Virus record (IMG/VR): IMGVR_UViG_3300042401_000324
Location: 1 to 53,228 of that record
DNA length: 53,228 nucleotides
Source of the DNA: a virus
Strand: one strand, 5' to 3'
Of the stretch, positions 1 through 8,590 are shown in pieces. The stretch's first letter is position 1; each line of letters starts with the position of its first letter. The notes beneath the pieces were generated by a model. It saw nothing but the letters and a program-made list of their open reading frames with translations, was not told where the DNA came from and made no database searches. The translations under genes and the position numbers were made by a program.

Positions 1-889
1 ACGCACAGTTAAACAATACTCTAGTATCATTCAATAATTCATAATATTGATTCTTATCTAGGTCTTCACATATACGTAATAGACCACGATTTTGCATATC
101 TTGTGTACGCTTCATATAACTGTCGTTATTGCTTTTTAGTTTACTGCCACTAAACACACAGAACTCTACACCACGATATACACCATGACGATCCTTCTGT
201 CCATAACGGTTGTAGAATTCTTCAATCACATCCATATAGAAGTCAGGTTGCTTTTCCTGATCCCATCTTGCACTAAATCCAATACGCATTGGTCGCTCAT
301 TGAATGGTTTGATGTTATTGTTAATACGACTACGAACTTCTTTTTTACCAAATGCTAATCCTGAAATATTGTAGATAGGAGCCTTCCAACCTGCAATCTT
401 CATATGCATTACCATTTCTTCATTAGAAGCAAGTACACCATCAACGAATGAGTCAACCATCTTTTCATAGTGACCCATGAACTCACTCATGCCCCATACA
501 TGTACGAAATCATCCGGATCGATTGACTGAGCAAGACAACGGACAAATATACGAGGACGGAGATTAATAGGAACTTGCTTAAGTATATAAGGAAGACTTT
601 CAATGCCCGGCTGAAACATATCTTCAAAGTATACAATATCTTCATAACTACACTCACCTTGTTTCATCATCCTTACTAGATTCATTAATTGACTCATACC
701 AAAGTATGTACGTCCATGTGCATCTAATACTTGTCCAGTAACAATAGCCTGATCATTAGTTAATGTTTCACCAGGCACGATAACATATTTAATGCCTCTG
801 CGTTTAAATACACTCTCATTCCAGTCTTGCAACTGTAGAGTATACCTTGCTTTATAGGGTTCAAGACCCATGTAAAACAGTTTTCTCAT
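1..889 (-). CDS. Glycosyltransferase, GT-B/GT4-like (3' end outside window)
   Basis: Partial gene: an open frame of about 296 codons runs from ATG at 889 off the left edge. I translated it directly. Around residues 190-205 it reads MRIGFSARWDQEKQPDFYMD, followed by a VEFCVFSG strand. This is the start of the C-terminal Rossmann domain of GT-B glycosyltransferases, where the R/K and E contact the sugar nucleotide. The N-terminal half (FEDMFQPGIESL, FVHVWGMSEF) would be the acceptor domain. The start overlaps the stop of the upstream 66-aa gene (ATGA), so the two are translationally coupled. The likely role is sugar transfer to phage DNA, virion or host envelope; the acceptor cannot be read. 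A nearby DNA-base-modification gene (dpdA) makes DNA glycosylation one option, but that is inference. Confidence 0.7.
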   Translation of the reverse strand, partial: MRKLFYMGLEPYKARYTLQLQDWNESVFKRRGIKYVIVPGETLTNDQAIVTGQVLDAHGRTYFGMSQLMNLVRMMKQGECSYEDIVYFEDMFQPGIESLPYILKQVPINLRPRIFVRCLAQSIDPDDFVHVWGMSEFMGHYEKMVDSFVDGVLASNEEMVMHMKIAGWKAPIYNISGLAFGKKEVRSRINNNIKPFNERPMRIGFSARWDQEKQPDFYMDVIEEFYNRYGQKDRHGVYRGVEFCVFSGSKLKSNNDSYMKRTQDMQNRGLLRICEDLDKNQYYELLNDTRVLFNCA

Positions 890-1086
890 GGACGTGCGTC
901 TTCCTGCCATTGATCTTTAGCCCACTTACCAGTGACAGCCTTAGTAAATTGACGATATGCAAAGCTACGCATATCGTACATTGTTGATTCATCAAACTTG
1001 TATCCGAAATCCTGACAGAATGCTAGATAGTTTTCTAGATCCTCAAAGATTTGTTGAACACGTGGGTTAGATTGTTGTTTTGCCAT
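886..1086 (-). CDS. Small conserved-type hypothetical protein, 66 aa
   Basis: A 66-residue acidic and aromatic protein beginning MAKQQSNPRVQQIFEDLENY and ending in TGKWAKDQWQEDARP. It has no membrane segment and no motif I recognise. A Shine-Dalgarno-like AAAGGAAAT precedes the ATG. It sits between a possible QueD-fold gene and a glycosyltransferase whose start codon overlaps its stop (ATGA). Tight packing and a good ribosome site support a real gene. Function is unknown; small helical proteins of this type are common in T4-like genomes between metabolic genes. Confidence 0.7.
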   Translation of the reverse strand: MAKQQSNPRVQQIFEDLENYLAFCQDFGYKFDESTMYDMRSFAYRQFTKAVTGKWAKDQWQEDARP

Positions 1087-1098
1087 TTTTATTTCCTT

Positions 1099-1554
1099 TT
1101 AAATAGCGAGTTTATGTAAAGATGTTGTTGTGTTATAGACAATATGTGCACCATTCTCATTATCTTCTGATACTTGAATAGCGACACTACGATCTGGATA
1201 CCGAGTTGCAATGACTTCATAGAGGTCATCACTAATCATTTCACAACTTTTGTAATCCAATTGAAGAATGCCTTGAGAATATTGATTCTCTAACCATCTT
1301 TTAAACTGAATAAACTCAATATCACGGTCGTTGTGAAATACTTCAATAGCCACATCAAAATGAAAGATGTGCCTATGTGGAGTAGCTAAAAAGCTAACAT
1401 CATACTCATCACCTGTAGCAAGTGCTGGGTCTGTTGCTGCCGCTGGGTATTTATGAATACCTTCTTTTTGAAAACGTACAAAGATTGTACGTAATGCTTT
1501 ATCTTTAATGCGAGAACGTTTCTCTGCCATTGCTTGTTCATGTTGTTCTATCAT
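1099..1554 (-). CDS. Possible QueD/PTPS-fold protein, 151 aa
   Basis: The central part reads ATPHRHIFHFDVAIEV, then RDIEFIQFKRWL, then SCEMISDDLYEVIATRYPDR and a terminal AIQVSEDNENGAHIVY strand. The order (HxH-bearing strand, hydrophobic 'xxxDFxxLK'-like segment, helix with an NLA-like region, final 'V.V.E....A.Y' strand) resembles 6-carboxytetrahydropterin synthase/6-pyruvoyl-tetrahydropterin synthase (QueD). QueD makes a precursor of 7-deazaguanines. The canonical catalytic Cys and HGH motif are not intact, so it may be inactive, divergent or unrelated. Its place directly downstream of the DpdA-like gene (2-nt gap) fits a 7-deazaguanine role but does not prove it. The coding call is strong; the family call is weak. 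Confidence 0.4.
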   Translation of the reverse strand: MIEQHEQAMAEKRSRIKDKALRTIFVRFQKEGIHKYPAAATDPALATGDEYDVSFLATPHRHIFHFDVAIEVFHNDRDIEFIQFKRWLENQYSQGILQLDYKSCEMISDDLYEVIATRYPDRSVAIQVSEDNENGAHIVYNTTTSLHKLAI

Positions 1555-1556
1555 TT

Positions 1557-3149
1557 TTACTCTCCAAGTGCTTCATTCATAGCATCATCGCTATCTTCTA
1601 TTACTTCTTCAAATTCTGGTTCATTATAAACTTCAAATAGTTCTTCAAACTTTGTTAGTGCATTAACAGTTTTCTTACCACTAATACCCTGACTACCTGA
1701 TTGAAACTGCATCCATAATCTGCTGTTTGAATCAATCAAATCAATTGCTTCCTGTTTAGTTTTTTTACTAAATATTTCGTCAATAACATCTTTAAACAAT
1801 ACACGTTCAAATTGTTCATTCATTAACATTTTAGGAACAATACCATTCTCATATTGACGATTAGCCTCTTGAACTGCATTCATGTGCATCCAGACATTAT
1901 GACTTTGAAGAAGTGTGTAACTCAACGTATCCCAACTGGTCTTAGTTTCTTTATTATGTTGTCCCAAGAACCCCTGACCACGATAACACATGTCCTTAAG
2001 CACTAGTTTATCAGTTACTGGACTATCTGTAAAGACTTTATGGATGCCTTCAGCTAATACAGCATCACGATATTTACGGGTATCATTAGCATAACTTTTC
2101 TTTTCGGCAGTCTTTTCCATACTGTATGACCATTTCTTATTATGCTCAATATTAGTATTGAAATAAGCTAGACCTTTAGCCGCACTAAAGAATGGGCTAG
2201 CACAATCAAATGTAAGCAGTAATTTTGGGTTATGATACTTACGAATAGCACGTTGGATATCAGTAAACAATACTGCATACTCTAATATACTTGTACCTAA
2301 ACAATGAATCAAATCGTGTTTGCCTTCAACTAACAATCCATCATAAATGATATCAATCATACGTGTTAACATTAGGTGTACATCAATTTTATTCTGTCCC
2401 CCGAATGCCCAACCATTAAAGTGATTTTCTGGATATATGTTTGGGTCACAATACTTCTTCATTTCAGCATACCAATCATCTGACTGTTTATGTGTACGTC
2501 CCTGTAATACATTTAAGAACTTACATTTACCCGAACGATTGTTAATAAAGTATTCATTATTAATATGAGTAGCAGTAATAGCTTCTTCAATGGTACTTAT
2601 ACCATGAAGACTTACTCCGGTACCCGGAATAACATTACCTTCTTTATCTTTTTCAATTGTTTTAGGATCCTTCATATGAAAGGTAGTTAATGATTGTGAA
2701 GGAATATCAAGGACCATACCATAATCCATGTATGTATCCATCCAGTTCAATACAGCTTTACGCTTAATCATAGCTTTAGGACAATTAGGATCTTTCCAAT
2801 CAGCAGGCCATTGACCTTTAAGAATCTGAAATCCACCAGAGTCACCTAACATAAATGTACCTTCTTCACGTTCTCTAATGATACTTTCACTAGGATCGTC
2901 TTTAGTAGTATCTAAGTTAGCATGACCAGCACTATACAATCCCCACTTGTAATAATAGAGACCCTCTTTACTGTTTAAGAAGTTTAGTTTCTCCACATCA
3001 CCGTTGAATTGAGCAGGGATACGTGCAGGATCAAAGTACTCTTCACCTTTACGTTGTTTACCCAAACCAGAGATATAAAAACTACTGACTGCAGGTAAGA
3101 ACAATGCCCAATCGGGATTTTGTTTTGCTGATAGATTATCTTGTTCCAT
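1557..3149 (-). CDS. dpdA: DpdA-like DNA 7-deazaguanine transglycosylase (TGT family)
   Basis: A 530-aa protein with the spaced motifs of tRNA-guanine transglycosylases: GDSGGFQ at residues 102-108 (general Asp), LQGR at 215-218, FGGQ near 249-252 and TFDCASP at 313-319, where the Asp corresponds to the catalytic nucleophile of TGT. Phage TGT paralogues of this size, longer than bacterial Tgt (about 380 aa), are DpdA. DpdA exchanges guanine in DNA for a 7-deazaguanine such as preQ0 and so protects phage DNA from restriction enzymes. The start overlaps the stop of the sliding-clamp gene by one base (TAATG), placing it in the replication operon. A possible QueD-fold protein follows. A true tRNA TGT cannot be excluded from sequence alone, but length and context favour DpdA. 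No FolE, QueE or QueC gene lies in this window. Confidence 0.75.
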   Translation of the reverse strand: MEQDNLSAKQNPDWALFLPAVSSFYISGLGKQRKGEEYFDPARIPAQFNGDVEKLNFLNSKEGLYYYKWGLYSAGHANLDTTKDDPSESIIREREEGTFMLGDSGGFQILKGQWPADWKDPNCPKAMIKRKAVLNWMDTYMDYGMVLDIPSQSLTTFHMKDPKTIEKDKEGNVIPGTGVSLHGISTIEEAITATHINNEYFINNRSGKCKFLNVLQGRTHKQSDDWYAEMKKYCDPNIYPENHFNGWAFGGQNKIDVHLMLTRMIDIIYDGLLVEGKHDLIHCLGTSILEYAVLFTDIQRAIRKYHNPKLLLTFDCASPFFSAAKGLAYFNTNIEHNKKWSYSMEKTAEKKSYANDTRKYRDAVLAEGIHKVFTDSPVTDKLVLKDMCYRGQGFLGQHNKETKTSWDTLSYTLLQSHNVWMHMNAVQEANRQYENGIVPKMLMNEQFERVLFKDVIDEIFSKKTKQEAIDLIDSNSRLWMQFQSGSQGISGKKTVNALTKFEELFEVYNEPEFEEVIEDSDDAMNEALGE

Positions 3150-3880
3150 TATTTCGCTTGTGCTGGGAGTAAGTAACGATATACTGCTAGACCACTGTCA
3201 ACAACAATTTCTGTTGCACCCGCATCACCGATACGAATAATCTTATCGCCGGGTAGATCCATGATGCTTAAGAACTCTTTAACAGGCCACATCCATGCTT
3301 TATTCAATGTACCAGTAACACCGGGATGAAACACAAAGTTACCTGAGTGAGTTGATGGGTCACCAAAGTAAACCATTAGATTACCGTTTTCTGTTTTAGT
3401 AGTAAAGTTCTTTTCTTCACTATTAGCACTTGCTTGACGTTTTAGTCGTTGAATGCCAGCAATAGTAGGTTCAAACTCAACACCCCACGTAGTGCCTTTG
3501 AACATTACAGTCTTAACTTTCTCATCAGCAATAGCTTTACTCATCAAACGATAATCGTTAACGAAATCACCTGCTTTTGTTTCAAAGTGAATATATTCAG
3601 GTACGTCAACACCGTCTTTGTTAACACGTGTAACAGTAATTTTACTATGTTCATCATAGTCATCAAAGCCTAAAATTGTTTTCAGTTTACCTAAGTTAGG
3701 CATACCGAACACACCAATGAACTCTGCGCTAGGATGTTTAAGCACACCACTAACGATAACAGATTTATCTTCTGCTACTGCGTTTACAGTTGTCTCTGTG
3801 TCAGTTCCACTGACTTTAATCAACTCAATACAGCCTAAGCCATGTGTATGTTGAATTAAATCTTGTAAATTATCTTTCAT
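3149..3880 (-). CDS. 45: DNA polymerase sliding clamp (gp45-like)
   Basis: A 243-aa protein, close to T4 gp45 (228 aa), with clamp-like alternating beta strands. Examples are GVFGMPNLGKLKTILGFDD in the N-terminal domain, VKTVMFKGTTWGVEFEP in the middle, and a C-terminal GATEIVVDSGLAVYRYLLPA strand pair. As a trimeric ring it would tether the family B polymerase and, in T4-like phages, also activate late transcription. It lies between the polymerase gene (upstream on this strand) and dpdA (1-base overlap). A host-type promoter (TTGCAA-N17-TATAAT) and an AAAGGAAA ribosome site precede it. The assignment rests on size, strand pattern and replisome synteny. This clamp would be expected to contact late RNA polymerase at the GATAAATA boxes described below. 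Confidence 0.8.
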   Translation of the reverse strand: MKDNLQDLIQHTHGLGCIELIKVSGTDTETTVNAVAEDKSVIVSGVLKHPSAEFIGVFGMPNLGKLKTILGFDDYDEHSKITVTRVNKDGVDVPEYIHFETKAGDFVNDYRLMSKAIADEKVKTVMFKGTTWGVEFEPTIAGIQRLKRQASANSEEKNFTTKTENGNLMVYFGDPSTHSGNFVFHPGVTGTLNKAWMWPVKEFLSIMDLPGDKIIRIGDAGATEIVVDSGLAVYRYLLPAQAK

Positions 3881-3921
3881 GTTTTTCCTTTGTTTTAACT
3901 ATTTAGGTAGTTGTGATACGT

Positions 3922-3950
3922 ATTATATAGGAATATATTACGAATTGCAA
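3922..3950 (-). promoter_or_regulatory. Host sigma70-type promoter of the clamp gene
   Basis: On the minus strand TTGCAA (3950-3945) and TATAAT (3927-3922) are separated by exactly 17 bases. The leader of about 35 nt contains an AAAGGAAA ribosome site before the ATG at 3880. The -35 box overlaps the end of the polymerase coding region, giving clamp and dpdA their own early promoter. Confidence 0.75.
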
Positions 3951-3957
3951 CACCAAT

Positions 3958-6675
3958 TTAACCGAAAACAAATAAATCATCAAATGTACTATTGGTATCA
4001 GTATTACTACGAATATCCCAACCAAGTACACCCAATAAGTTATCAATCTTCTCATCTACTAATGTTTGTTCCATAGCTGAATCATCAAATGGTAACTCAG
4101 TAAACCATTTGGGTAAACGTAATTCATCTACAGGATACGCTACACTTGTAAACCCTAATGGATTAGATTTGAGTTTACATACCACAACCTTCATACCATC
4201 AATAATCTTTTGACTATATTGGTCACCGTTTACTCTACGTAAGTAATTGTAGTTAAGTGCGGCTCTTACGTGACCGGGCATATTTGCACGACCTGTACTA
4301 CTTTTAGCTTCTAAGTCACCATACATTGTAAGTTTGTTTACACCTTTAGGAGAACCCTTAGTCCAACTATCTTGTGCGGTTAGTACACGTTTGAAGTCTT
4401 TGACAGCCTCAATAACTTCAGTACGACCTTTACCTTGTTGAAGAACCATTTGTAGTACATTCATTAAGAACTCTTGTACATATTTAGGAGTATCAGCACG
4501 TTTCAAGTCAAGACCCATAGCTTTGATATCACCCAAGTCGCCATTTTTATCTTTACGTTTACCTTCTTTGTCAAAGATGTTAATAGCATACCGCTTCTTA
4601 ACAATAAAGATAGCACGATCACCTATCAATTCACGACCAGCTTTGATAATCTCACCATTCTTGCGAGGAGCATGAAATGCTTTCTCCATAAATGCAGGGA
4701 ACGATTCATTTGCTTGTTCAGCGATGCCATCATATAGACCAATGCAAGTTTCTTTATTCCACTCTAATGCACCACTATCAATCTGTGGCTTTAGTGTTGG
4801 ATATGCTGTAAAGTAACAACTGTCAGTATCACCATATACAATAGCATTGCCGTCATGTGAATATACACCTTCAACTGTTTCATTGATAGTACTCATCATG
4901 TGTTTAACAATCTGTCTTCCTGATAGTGTTACACTTTGGCCTATACGCTTATCATAGAAACGACAATGTTCATTCAACAATGCACCATATGCCGAGTTCA
5001 ATAAAATCTTACGAACAAGTTGTCGTTTATCCCAGTACTCTCTATCTTCTGTAGTAGTTGCTTCTTTGAGTTTTTTCTGCATCTCTTTACGATCTGAGTA
5101 CCAACGTGTTAGTAGACCAGGAACTACACCTTCTTTTTCGTAAGTAAAGATTGTACCATTAGCACTTAACATCCAGGGCTTATGGCTGTCAAAGACCATC
5201 TTCCAGACTTCTGCCGCTGACATTTCTACACTACGACCATCTTCGTAGTCTACTGTAAGCATAGTGCCACGTTCTTGATTCATAATAGCTGTGTACTCTA
5301 ATGCACCGAATAGATTTTCCCAGAGAATAGATCCTGTAACAGCGTCATCACCTTCTTTGTGACGTTTCTTCTCACTTGCTAATCGTGCGCCCTTTTCGTG
5401 CATATATTGGTCAGTGATTGTTTGTCTGACCTGAGCAACGATGGTTTCACCTGCCATGTTGAGGGCACGAATAACCGAGGGATAGAGACTGTTGATGTCA
5501 ACTGCTCCGACATATTCATGCATACCTCTTTTCGGCGTAGCAACAAAGGCACCTGCTGCCTGCTGGATTTCATCATCATTTTCAGTCTTTCGTTTTTTAT
5601 CTGGTACTACTAAGCCACGTTCATGGGCCTCATTAAAAATTGCCATCTCAATCATTGCCACCGAACCCATAACTGTTGGAAGCAGTACTGTATTTTCATG
5701 TGCAAGTTGATTAGCTAATTCTAAAAACTTAAGTTTGTTGTGAATCTTCACCAACAACATAGTATCTTGTCTGTTGTATTCAATGAACTTTTTAAAGTCT
5801 TTGTTATACAATTGGTCAAGAGTACCTTCATATTGAGTTTTGTTTTCACCTACTTCCATCTCACCGATACTGTCAAGTTTATAACTGTGACGACTTTCAT
5901 AGTTATACTTCTTGTATAGTTGTAGATAGTCCAAGTGAATACGACCTACTAAGTCATATGTTGTTTCACTCTTACCGAATCGTTCATATTCACGTGCTTT
6001 AGGAAGTTGACCCATCAAGCAAAACTTGCGTGTATCATCCTTACTCATCACTCTAGTAACACGATTGACCATGTAGGGTATATCATATCCTTCACTGTTC
6101 CAACCAGTCAATACATCAGCATCTTCAATGAGTTGAAAGAAAACGTCAAACATTTCCTTCTCTGATTTGAATAGCATTGTGTTCTCAAACTCATTAGTGA
6201 TTTCTTGGGCTGTTTCACTGCTCATATGTTTCGGAGCGATCACTAATGTAATACATTGATCTAGCCAATCTAAGTAACAACTGATAGCTGTAACAGGATT
6301 GAATGGATCACTTGTAGGACTAAATCCTTTTTCAGGATCAAAGTCTACTTCAATGTCAAAGAAACAAGTATGAAGTTTAGGTGCATCAATGCCAAGATAA
6401 TTTTCACTTAGACAGCGAAAGATTACCGGTACATCGCTTTCAAATAATTTCTTACCTGAATGAATACGTTTTTCTTTTTCAAACTCTTGTCGTTTACGAG
6501 TGCTAAAACGACTGACTGGATTGCCATAAATGCTACGATGTTTACCCTTAGGATCGGAATAATACAATACATAGTTAGTAGGGTATTCTTTGTATTCTCT
6601 TTTGCCGTCTTTATTTCTCTCTACGACATAGATACGATCCTCATCCCTACTGTGAATAGCATCCACATAACTCAT
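3958..6675 (-). CDS. 43: DNA polymerase, family B (gp43-like)
   Basis: A 905-aa replicative polymerase (T4 gp43 is 898). The 3'-5' exonuclease motifs are present: FFDIEVDF with D107/E109, GWNSEGYDIPY, and YNRQDTM. The palm motifs follow in order: DINSLYPS (motif A), KILLNSAYG (motif B) and YGDTDSC (motif C, two catalytic Asp). The C-terminus STFDDLFVFG has the aromatic, acidic character of a clamp-binding peptide. No intein or split is seen; all motifs lie in one frame. The start overlaps the stop of the 88-aa DsbA-like gene (ATGA), and the sliding clamp gene follows. Both proofreading and polymerase centres look intact. It would copy the phage genome together with clamp and clamp loader. Confidence 0.96.
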   Translation of the reverse strand: MSYVDAIHSRDEDRIYVVERNKDGKREYKEYPTNYVLYYSDPKGKHRSIYGNPVSRFSTRKRQEFEKEKRIHSGKKLFESDVPVIFRCLSENYLGIDAPKLHTCFFDIEVDFDPEKGFSPTSDPFNPVTAISCYLDWLDQCITLVIAPKHMSSETAQEITNEFENTMLFKSEKEMFDVFFQLIEDADVLTGWNSEGYDIPYMVNRVTRVMSKDDTRKFCLMGQLPKAREYERFGKSETTYDLVGRIHLDYLQLYKKYNYESRHSYKLDSIGEMEVGENKTQYEGTLDQLYNKDFKKFIEYNRQDTMLLVKIHNKLKFLELANQLAHENTVLLPTVMGSVAMIEMAIFNEAHERGLVVPDKKRKTENDDEIQQAAGAFVATPKRGMHEYVGAVDINSLYPSVIRALNMAGETIVAQVRQTITDQYMHEKGARLASEKKRHKEGDDAVTGSILWENLFGALEYTAIMNQERGTMLTVDYEDGRSVEMSAAEVWKMVFDSHKPWMLSANGTIFTYEKEGVVPGLLTRWYSDRKEMQKKLKEATTTEDREYWDKRQLVRKILLNSAYGALLNEHCRFYDKRIGQSVTLSGRQIVKHMMSTINETVEGVYSHDGNAIVYGDTDSCYFTAYPTLKPQIDSGALEWNKETCIGLYDGIAEQANESFPAFMEKAFHAPRKNGEIIKAGRELIGDRAIFIVKKRYAINIFDKEGKRKDKNGDLGDIKAMGLDLKRADTPKYVQEFLMNVLQMVLQQGKGRTEVIEAVKDFKRVLTAQDSWTKGSPKGVNKLTMYGDLEAKSSTGRANMPGHVRAALNYNYLRRVNGDQYSQKIIDGMKVVVCKLKSNPLGFTSVAYPVDELRLPKWFTELPFDDSAMEQTLVDEKIDNLLGVLGWDIRSNTDTNSTFDDLFVFG

Positions 6676-6938
6676 AGAGTTTTGCCGACTGTTTCCAAGA
6701 TTGTATTGAGTTCATCGTGGTCTTTGTTTGTTTGACCCAATGAAGCTTTGTGTGCAATTTTAATTGCTTTCTTTAGTGTAGAAGCCTTGATTTCAAGTTC
6801 TTCTGCTACTGCTTTGATAGTGTCGCTCAATCCACCATTCAATGTATCAATTTCATGTAGGACATGCATACCTTCATTGACTAGTTGAGTTAGTTTAATC
6901 TTAGCTTCACCGTTAAAGGTTCTGTTATAATCTGACAT
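6672..6938 (-). CDS. dsbA: Small helical DNA-binding protein, DsbA-like, 88 aa
   Basis: An 88-residue, mostly alpha-helical protein: an N-terminal INVG-type helical stretch, then LNGGLSDTIKAVAEELEIK and a basic KKAIKIAHKASLGQTNKDH segment. Length matches T4 DsbA (89 aa), a double-stranded DNA-binding protein linked to late promoters. Proteins of this pattern beside the polymerase in T4-like aquatic phages are usually called DsbA. The similarity I can see is in size, composition and context, not in a diagnostic motif. It is preceded by AAGGAGAAA and a near-consensus host promoter. It is the first gene of the polymerase operon and is coupled to it by ATGA. Confidence 0.5.
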   Translation of the reverse strand: MSDYNRTFNGEAKIKLTQLVNEGMHVLHEIDTLNGGLSDTIKAVAEELEIKASTLKKAIKIAHKASLGQTNKDHDELNTILETVGKTL

Positions 6939-6961
6939 AGTTTCTCCTTAAATAATTAGTT

Positions 6962-6990
6962 AGTATACTTGGTTTGTGTAGAGAAGTCAA
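6962..6990 (-). promoter_or_regulatory. Strong host sigma70-type promoter of the polymerase operon
   Basis: TTGACT (6990-6985) and TATACT (6967-6962) on the minus strand with a 17-base spacer, close to consensus. Ribosome site AAGGAG lies before the ATG at 6938. The -35 box overlaps the last codons of the TilS-like gene. It likely drives dsbA-like and polymerase transcription early in infection. Confidence 0.8.
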
Positions 6991-7583
6991 GTATTTTGTT
7001 TACCTTCTACAATCTTTTTGACCAATTTAGGTAATCCTGGATTGACATGTAATGCATGTGGCATTAGTTCATTGCGAATATAGTTTCGGGTATATCTGGA
7101 ATTCTTATTTGATTCATCTTCTATCCAGGGTACATTGTGACTTTCACACCAATAGATGAAGTCTTGTTTTCTAGTAGTTAGAAATGGTCTAATTACATTG
7201 TTGCGAGTTAATGGAATAACTTTGGGTGTACCATGAAGACTTGACCAAATATATGTTTCAACACAATCATCTAAATGATGACAAGTAATGACTGGGCCAA
7301 GATCATTTAAAAATTCATAGCGTTCTCTACGCCAGTATTCTTCTTGACTTTCTTTACTATTTTTTTGACTGCGAGGTGAGCCGTACATCATAACAATACT
7401 ATGTTCACCACAGTACCTAGAAACAAACTCTGCGGCTTTTTCACCGTTTTGTGTTCTATGATTAAAATGGGCGATAGTGATATCGTGTTTACGACTTAGA
7501 AAGTCAACAACTGCCATGCTATCTACACCACCGCTACATGCGATTGTGATACTTTTGGGTAATGGAACTGTTAACTTAATCAT
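6987..7583 (-). CDS. tilS: Minimal tRNA(Ile)-lysidine synthase (TilS-like)
   Basis: A 198-aa N-type ATP pyrophosphatase. The PP-loop SGGVDS is at residues 17-22, CHHLDDCVET at 101-110, IRPFLTTRKQD at 131-141, WIEDESN at 153-159 and RNYIRNEL at 166-173, all in TilS order and spacing. It stops where bacterial TilS enzymes continue into additional C-terminal domains (E. coli about 430 aa), so it is a catalytic core only. TilS converts C34 of the CAU anticodon in tRNA-Ile2 to lysidine so that the tRNA reads AUA instead of AUG. ATA is a frequent Ile codon in these AT-rich phage genes, which suggests a translational benefit. No tRNA gene is seen nearby. Its promoter ends only 6 nt before the ATG (possibly leaderless). 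Confidence 0.82.
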   Translation of the reverse strand: MIKLTVPLPKSITIACSGGVDSMAVVDFLSRKHDITIAHFNHRTQNGEKAAEFVSRYCGEHSIVMMYGSPRSQKNSKESQEEYWRRERYEFLNDLGPVITCHHLDDCVETYIWSSLHGTPKVIPLTRNNVIRPFLTTRKQDFIYWCESHNVPWIEDESNKNSRYTRNYIRNELMPHALHVNPGLPKLVKKIVEGKQNT

Positions 7584-7589
7584 TTATCT

Positions 7590-7618
7590 ATTGTAACATA
7601 GAATGATTTAGTTAGCAA
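7590..7618 (-). promoter_or_regulatory. Host-type promoter placed at the start codon of the TilS-like gene
   Basis: TTGCTA (7618-7613), 17-base spacer, TACAAT (7595-7590), then six bases and the ATG at 7583. A start site 6-8 bases after the -10 box would fall on or next to the start codon, and no ribosome site is present. Confidence 0.65.
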
Positions 7619-7638
7619 TGATTATGGTAAATTGTTGT

Positions 7639-8568
7639 TTAACCGTAACTTGCGGCTGCTAATCCCTGCCTAGCAGTACCTACTCCAGTAGTGTCTGTAG
7701 CAACTACTCCAGTGTTCGATACTAGGTTGGTCATTGATGTCATTGATCCAGTAGATCCATAACCAAATATAGCTGTATCAGTTCCGTATCCGGCGGCTGC
7801 TAGAAAATATCTAGCAGTGCCAACACCAGTTGTATCAGTAGCAACAACACCAGTGTTTGATACTAGATTAGTCATTGACACATTAACAGTAGTAAGACCG
7901 TAACCAAAAATAGCTTTATCTGTACCGTAAGTTGCGGCTGCAAGAACAGTTCTTGCAGTACCTACACCAGTGGTATCACTAGCAACAGCGCCGGTGTTTG
8001 ATACTTTGTTGGTCATTGATACTCTAGTACCATCACTACCGTAACCAAATATAGCTTTATCAGTACCATAGCCAGCGGCCGCAAGTGCTCGTCTAGCAGT
8101 GCCGACGCCTGAAGTATCTGTGGCAACGACACCGGTGTTACTTACTAAGTTGGTCATTGATAGCTTCGTTCCGCCATCGGTTTGGCCATATCCAAAAATA
8201 GCTTTATCTGTACCATAACCAGCTGCCGCAAGGTCTATTCTAGCAGTACCTACTCCTGTTGTATCAGTAGCAACTACACCTGTATTACTTACTTTATTGG
8301 TCATTGACACACTCGCAGTAGCAAGACCGTAACCAAATATTGCTTTATCAGTTCCATAACCCGCGGCTGCAAGATAACTCCTATCAGTACCAACACCTGT
8401 AGTATCAGTAGCAACAACACCTGTGTTTGATACTAGATTAGTCAGTGATTGTTTAACTCCCCCGGTTGCCGATCCATATCCAAATATAGCCTTTACCCCT
8501 GCCGGTGGTGCAACTATAGTAAATCCCCCACCATTTAATGTTATTCCACCTGTTATTGTTATTGACAT
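7639..8568 (-). CDS. Six-repeat propeller-like protein A (likely adhesin or tail-tip protein)
   Basis: A 309-aa protein with a short leader (MSITITGGITLNGGGFTIVA) and six tandem repeats of about 46-50 aa. Each repeat starts KAIFGYG, continues through TNLVSNTGVVATDTTGVGTAR and ends LAAAGYGTD. The frame is almost invariant; variation is concentrated just after GYG and in the two residues after GTAR. Kelch-like spacing and repeat number suggest a closed six-bladed beta-propeller with two variable loop sets per blade, as in binding proteins. No signal peptide is visible. It is paralogous to the adjacent 309-aa protein (same leader, same repeats, same final GTARQGLAAASYG). I infer a virion-borne binding protein; an intracellular role cannot be excluded. 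Confidence 0.7.
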   Translation of the reverse strand: MSITITGGITLNGGGFTIVAPPAGVKAIFGYGSATGGVKQSLTNLVSNTGVVATDTTGVGTDRSYLAAAGYGTDKAIFGYGLATASVSMTNKVSNTGVVATDTTGVGTARIDLAAAGYGTDKAIFGYGQTDGGTKLSMTNLVSNTGVVATDTSGVGTARRALAAAGYGTDKAIFGYGSDGTRVSMTNKVSNTGAVASDTTGVGTARTVLAAATYGTDKAIFGYGLTTVNVSMTNLVSNTGVVATDTTGVGTARYFLAAAGYGTDTAIFGYGSTGSMTSMTNLVSNTGVVATDTTGVGTARQGLAAASYG

Positions 8569-8590
8569 TCTTTATTCTTTCTTTGTATAA

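Noticed and set aside
1448-1455. Late promoter CATAAATA inside the 151-aa gene
   Set aside because: Located mid-gene with no start codon in suitable position downstream; probably chance in AT-rich coding DNA.
3449-3673. Plus-strand open frame inside the clamp gene
   Set aside because: Fully antisense to a well-supported gene, low-complexity translation and no ribosome site. The same holds for other antisense frames at 4474-4737, 6460-6735, 15111-15512, 33 kb and 44658-45068.
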